A stretch of 35,629 nucleotides of DNA from JADIYM01 sp964641945 (GTDB taxonomy: Bacteria > Acidobacteriota > Blastocatellia > UBA7656 > JADIYM01), in the NCBI GenBank assembly GCA_964641945.1, contig CAZXLQ010000009.1:1-35629 (forward strand). Direction: 5' to 3'. Position 1 is the first letter of the stretch. Every line of letters starts with the position of its first letter. A program made the position numbers and the translations under genes. Below are positions 34,647-35,629 of this stretch, piece after piece. The notes below the pieces were generated by a model. The model saw only the letters and a list, made by a program, of their open reading frames with translations, had not been told where the DNA came from and did not search any database.

Positions 34647-34868
34647 ATGATGCCCACACCCGAAGAACTGAAAGTCAAGCTGGCCTACTACGACGCCGCA
34701 CGCAAGCTCATCACCCGCCCTATCGGCGACGAAAAGGGAAAGAAGATCGCGCAAAGCGCGGTCAGAAGCGCAACGAATGCGATGCGCAAGCGGTTCGGCA
34801 GCGGAGCCGACGACATGATGATGGCGGCGCTTTCGCGGGCCGCCTATCGCGGAGAGCGGCCATGCTGA
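34647..34868 (+). CDS. Small helical hypothetical protein
   Basis: 73 residues from ATG 34647 (ATG 34650 adjacent), with CGGAG a few bases upstream; 34617 is rejected as it sits in a hairpin loop. Sequence TPEELKVKLAYYDAARKLI, then GDEKGKKIAQSAVRSATNA and a Met-rich DDMMMAALSRAAYRGE end suggests an all-helical fold. It overlaps the cupin-like gene by 7 bases. No family recognised. Confidence 0.65.
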   Translation: MMPTPEELKVKLAYYDAARKLITRPIGDEKGKKIAQSAVRSATNAMRKRFGSGADDMMMAALSRAAYRGERPC

Positions 34869-35389
34869 AACTGATCGCTCGCATCCTCGCCAGGCCGGCG
34901 GTCGCCGACGCCATCATCCGCCGCGCACAGCGCACGCCTTATTTCGATATCAAGAGCGCAGACGGCGCGACGACATACATGGGTCGATGGTGGCTGTTCA
35001 ATCGCTACGATATTCCTGAAGGCCCGCGCTTCAAATGGCTTCCGTCGGCTCGAGTGCACCACATCATGCGCGAGGACATTGATAGGCACCTGCACGACCA
35101 CCCTTGGAACGCGCGCACGTTCATTCTGCGCGGCTGGTATCTCGAGGAGCGCGAGAACACGTTACCCGGTGTCGATCCATATCCGCGCTATGAACCGGCC
35201 GCGATCCGATTCAGGCGCGAGACTGGCCATACAGGGCGCCTGTTGTTCGGGGAGTTCCATAGGATCGAGCAGGTATCGCCAGGTGGAGTCTGGACGCTGT
35301 TCATTACCTGGCGCTACCGCGGCACGTGGGGCTTCAAGGTCGGAGACCGCAAGATCCCTTGGCGCGACTATTTCAACGGAGCCCGATAA
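34862..35389 (+). CDS. Cupin-like phage protein
   Basis: 175 residues from ATG 34862, with GGAGAG upstream. The core RHLHDHPWNARTFILRGWYL carries the cupin metal-ligand pattern H-x-H with a later Glu (EE), and the second motif region GEFHRIEQVSPGGVWTLFI supplies the last His. WGFKVGDRKIPWRDYF closes the protein. This HDHPW...FITW...WGF family is common in phages but has no assigned substrate; RmlC-like cupins include dioxygenases and epimerases. Adjacent to the nuclease gene (stop and ATG overlap as TAATG). Fold confident, activity not. Confidence 0.8.
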   Translation: MLKLIARILARPAVADAIIRRAQRTPYFDIKSADGATTYMGRWWLFNRYDIPEGPRFKWLPSARVHHIMREDIDRHLHDHPWNARTFILRGWYLEERENTLPGVDPYPRYEPAAIRFRRETGHTGRLLFGEFHRIEQVSPGGVWTLFITWRYRGTWGFKVGDRKIPWRDYFNGAR

Positions 35390-35629
35390 TGGCCGCTATC
35401 CCTGAACCCCTGCACAACCACACCACGCCGCGCGCGATCTTCAAGCTGTACGAGGAGCGCGACGCCAAGGAGCCGCCGCGCCCATATCTCGGCGCCTCGA
35501 TCGTCGGAAGACCGTGCGACCGTGCGCTCTGGTACAACTTCCGCCAGGTCGCGCTCGTCAAGTTCGAGGGGCGCATGCTGCGCCTGTTCGACACCGGGCA
35601 CCGAGAAGAAGTCCGGTACAACGAGGAAC
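35389..35629 (+). CDS. PD-(D/E)XK (Cas4-like) nuclease, N-terminal part
   Basis: The ATG overlaps the previous stop (TAATG) with GGAG upstream. The 80 visible codons show YLGASIVGRPCDRALWYNFR and RLFDTGHREEVRYNEE, the N-terminal hallmarks of phage PD-(D/E)XK exonucleases: a Cys in the S-x-x-G-x-x-C-x-R-x-L block and the G-H-x-x-E helix. The catalytic D...ExK core would lie beyond the window edge. It likely resects DNA for the Sak4/DUF669 pathway. Confidence 0.8.
   Translation, partial: MAAIPEPLHNHTTPRAIFKLYEERDAKEPPRPYLGASIVGRPCDRALWYNFRQVALVKFEGRMLRLFDTGHREEVRYNEE

Noticed and set aside
1..35629. CRISPR arrays, tRNA genes, insertion sequences, integrase and att sites
   Set aside because: None were seen on reading both strands; the only repeats are the CGTAT cluster and the fibre repeats. 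A tRNA scan was not possible here.

Overview
This window is a tailed, short-tailed (podovirus-type) bacteriophage genome or prophage, GC-rich. It is a draft scaffold: four runs of exactly 100 N (2323-2422, 7411-7510, 8654-8753, 12953-13052) look like placeholder gaps. The head genes (344-residue capsid protein, Bbp16-type cement protein, Bbp19-type protein, scaffold, podovirus portal) resemble Bordetella phage BPP-1. The tail and ejection genes are T7-like (gp11-, gp12-, gp13- and gp14-like proteins and a T7-type tail-fibre N-terminus). A betaproteobacterial, probably Burkholderiales, host is therefore an inference; no host DNA, integrase, att site or tRNA was seen.

Layout. Positions 1-2322 (+) carry the end of one gene, a tandem winged-helix-like protein and a DEAH helicase cut by the first gap. 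From 2423 to 31656 essentially everything is on the minus strand. Read in transcription order from the right: a small Cro-like regulator, an attenuator-like hairpin, a primase-polymerase/helicase, a C5-cytosine methyltransferase interrupted by an HNH endonuclease gene, a repeat-rich regulatory region (26911-27085), RusA resolvase, terminase small and large subunits, portal, scaffold, capsid, cement, adaptor and nozzle proteins, internal virion proteins, one giant (~2,800 residue) ejection protein, tail fibre, a tail tip with an Mtd-type N-terminus, and a lysis cassette (endolysin, holin, nested Rz/Rz1 spanins). From about 31677 to the right end (+) lie a divergent promoter region, a 15-codon leader ORF, a small gene with a terminator, a structured leader, then a recombination/replication cassette (DUF7173-like, Sak4-like ATPase, Gp49-like, DUF669-like), a cupin-like protein and the start of a PD-(D/E)XK (Cas4-like) nuclease.

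How it works together. The 31656-31771 interval looks like the early control switch: leftward it serves the regulator and primase, rightward the recombination genes. Sak4, the DUF669 protein, the nuclease, the helicase, the primase-helicase and RusA together form a replication/recombination set. The minus-strand late block packages DNA, builds the capsid and tail, ejects internal proteins and lyses the cell.

The most unusual items are the HNH gene sitting between motifs IX and X of the methyltransferase with the host frame still open, the giant virion protein that combines transglycosylase, ADP-ribosyltransferase-like, JAB/MPN and zincin modules, and a nine-copy CGTAT repeat cluster in front of the packaging genes.
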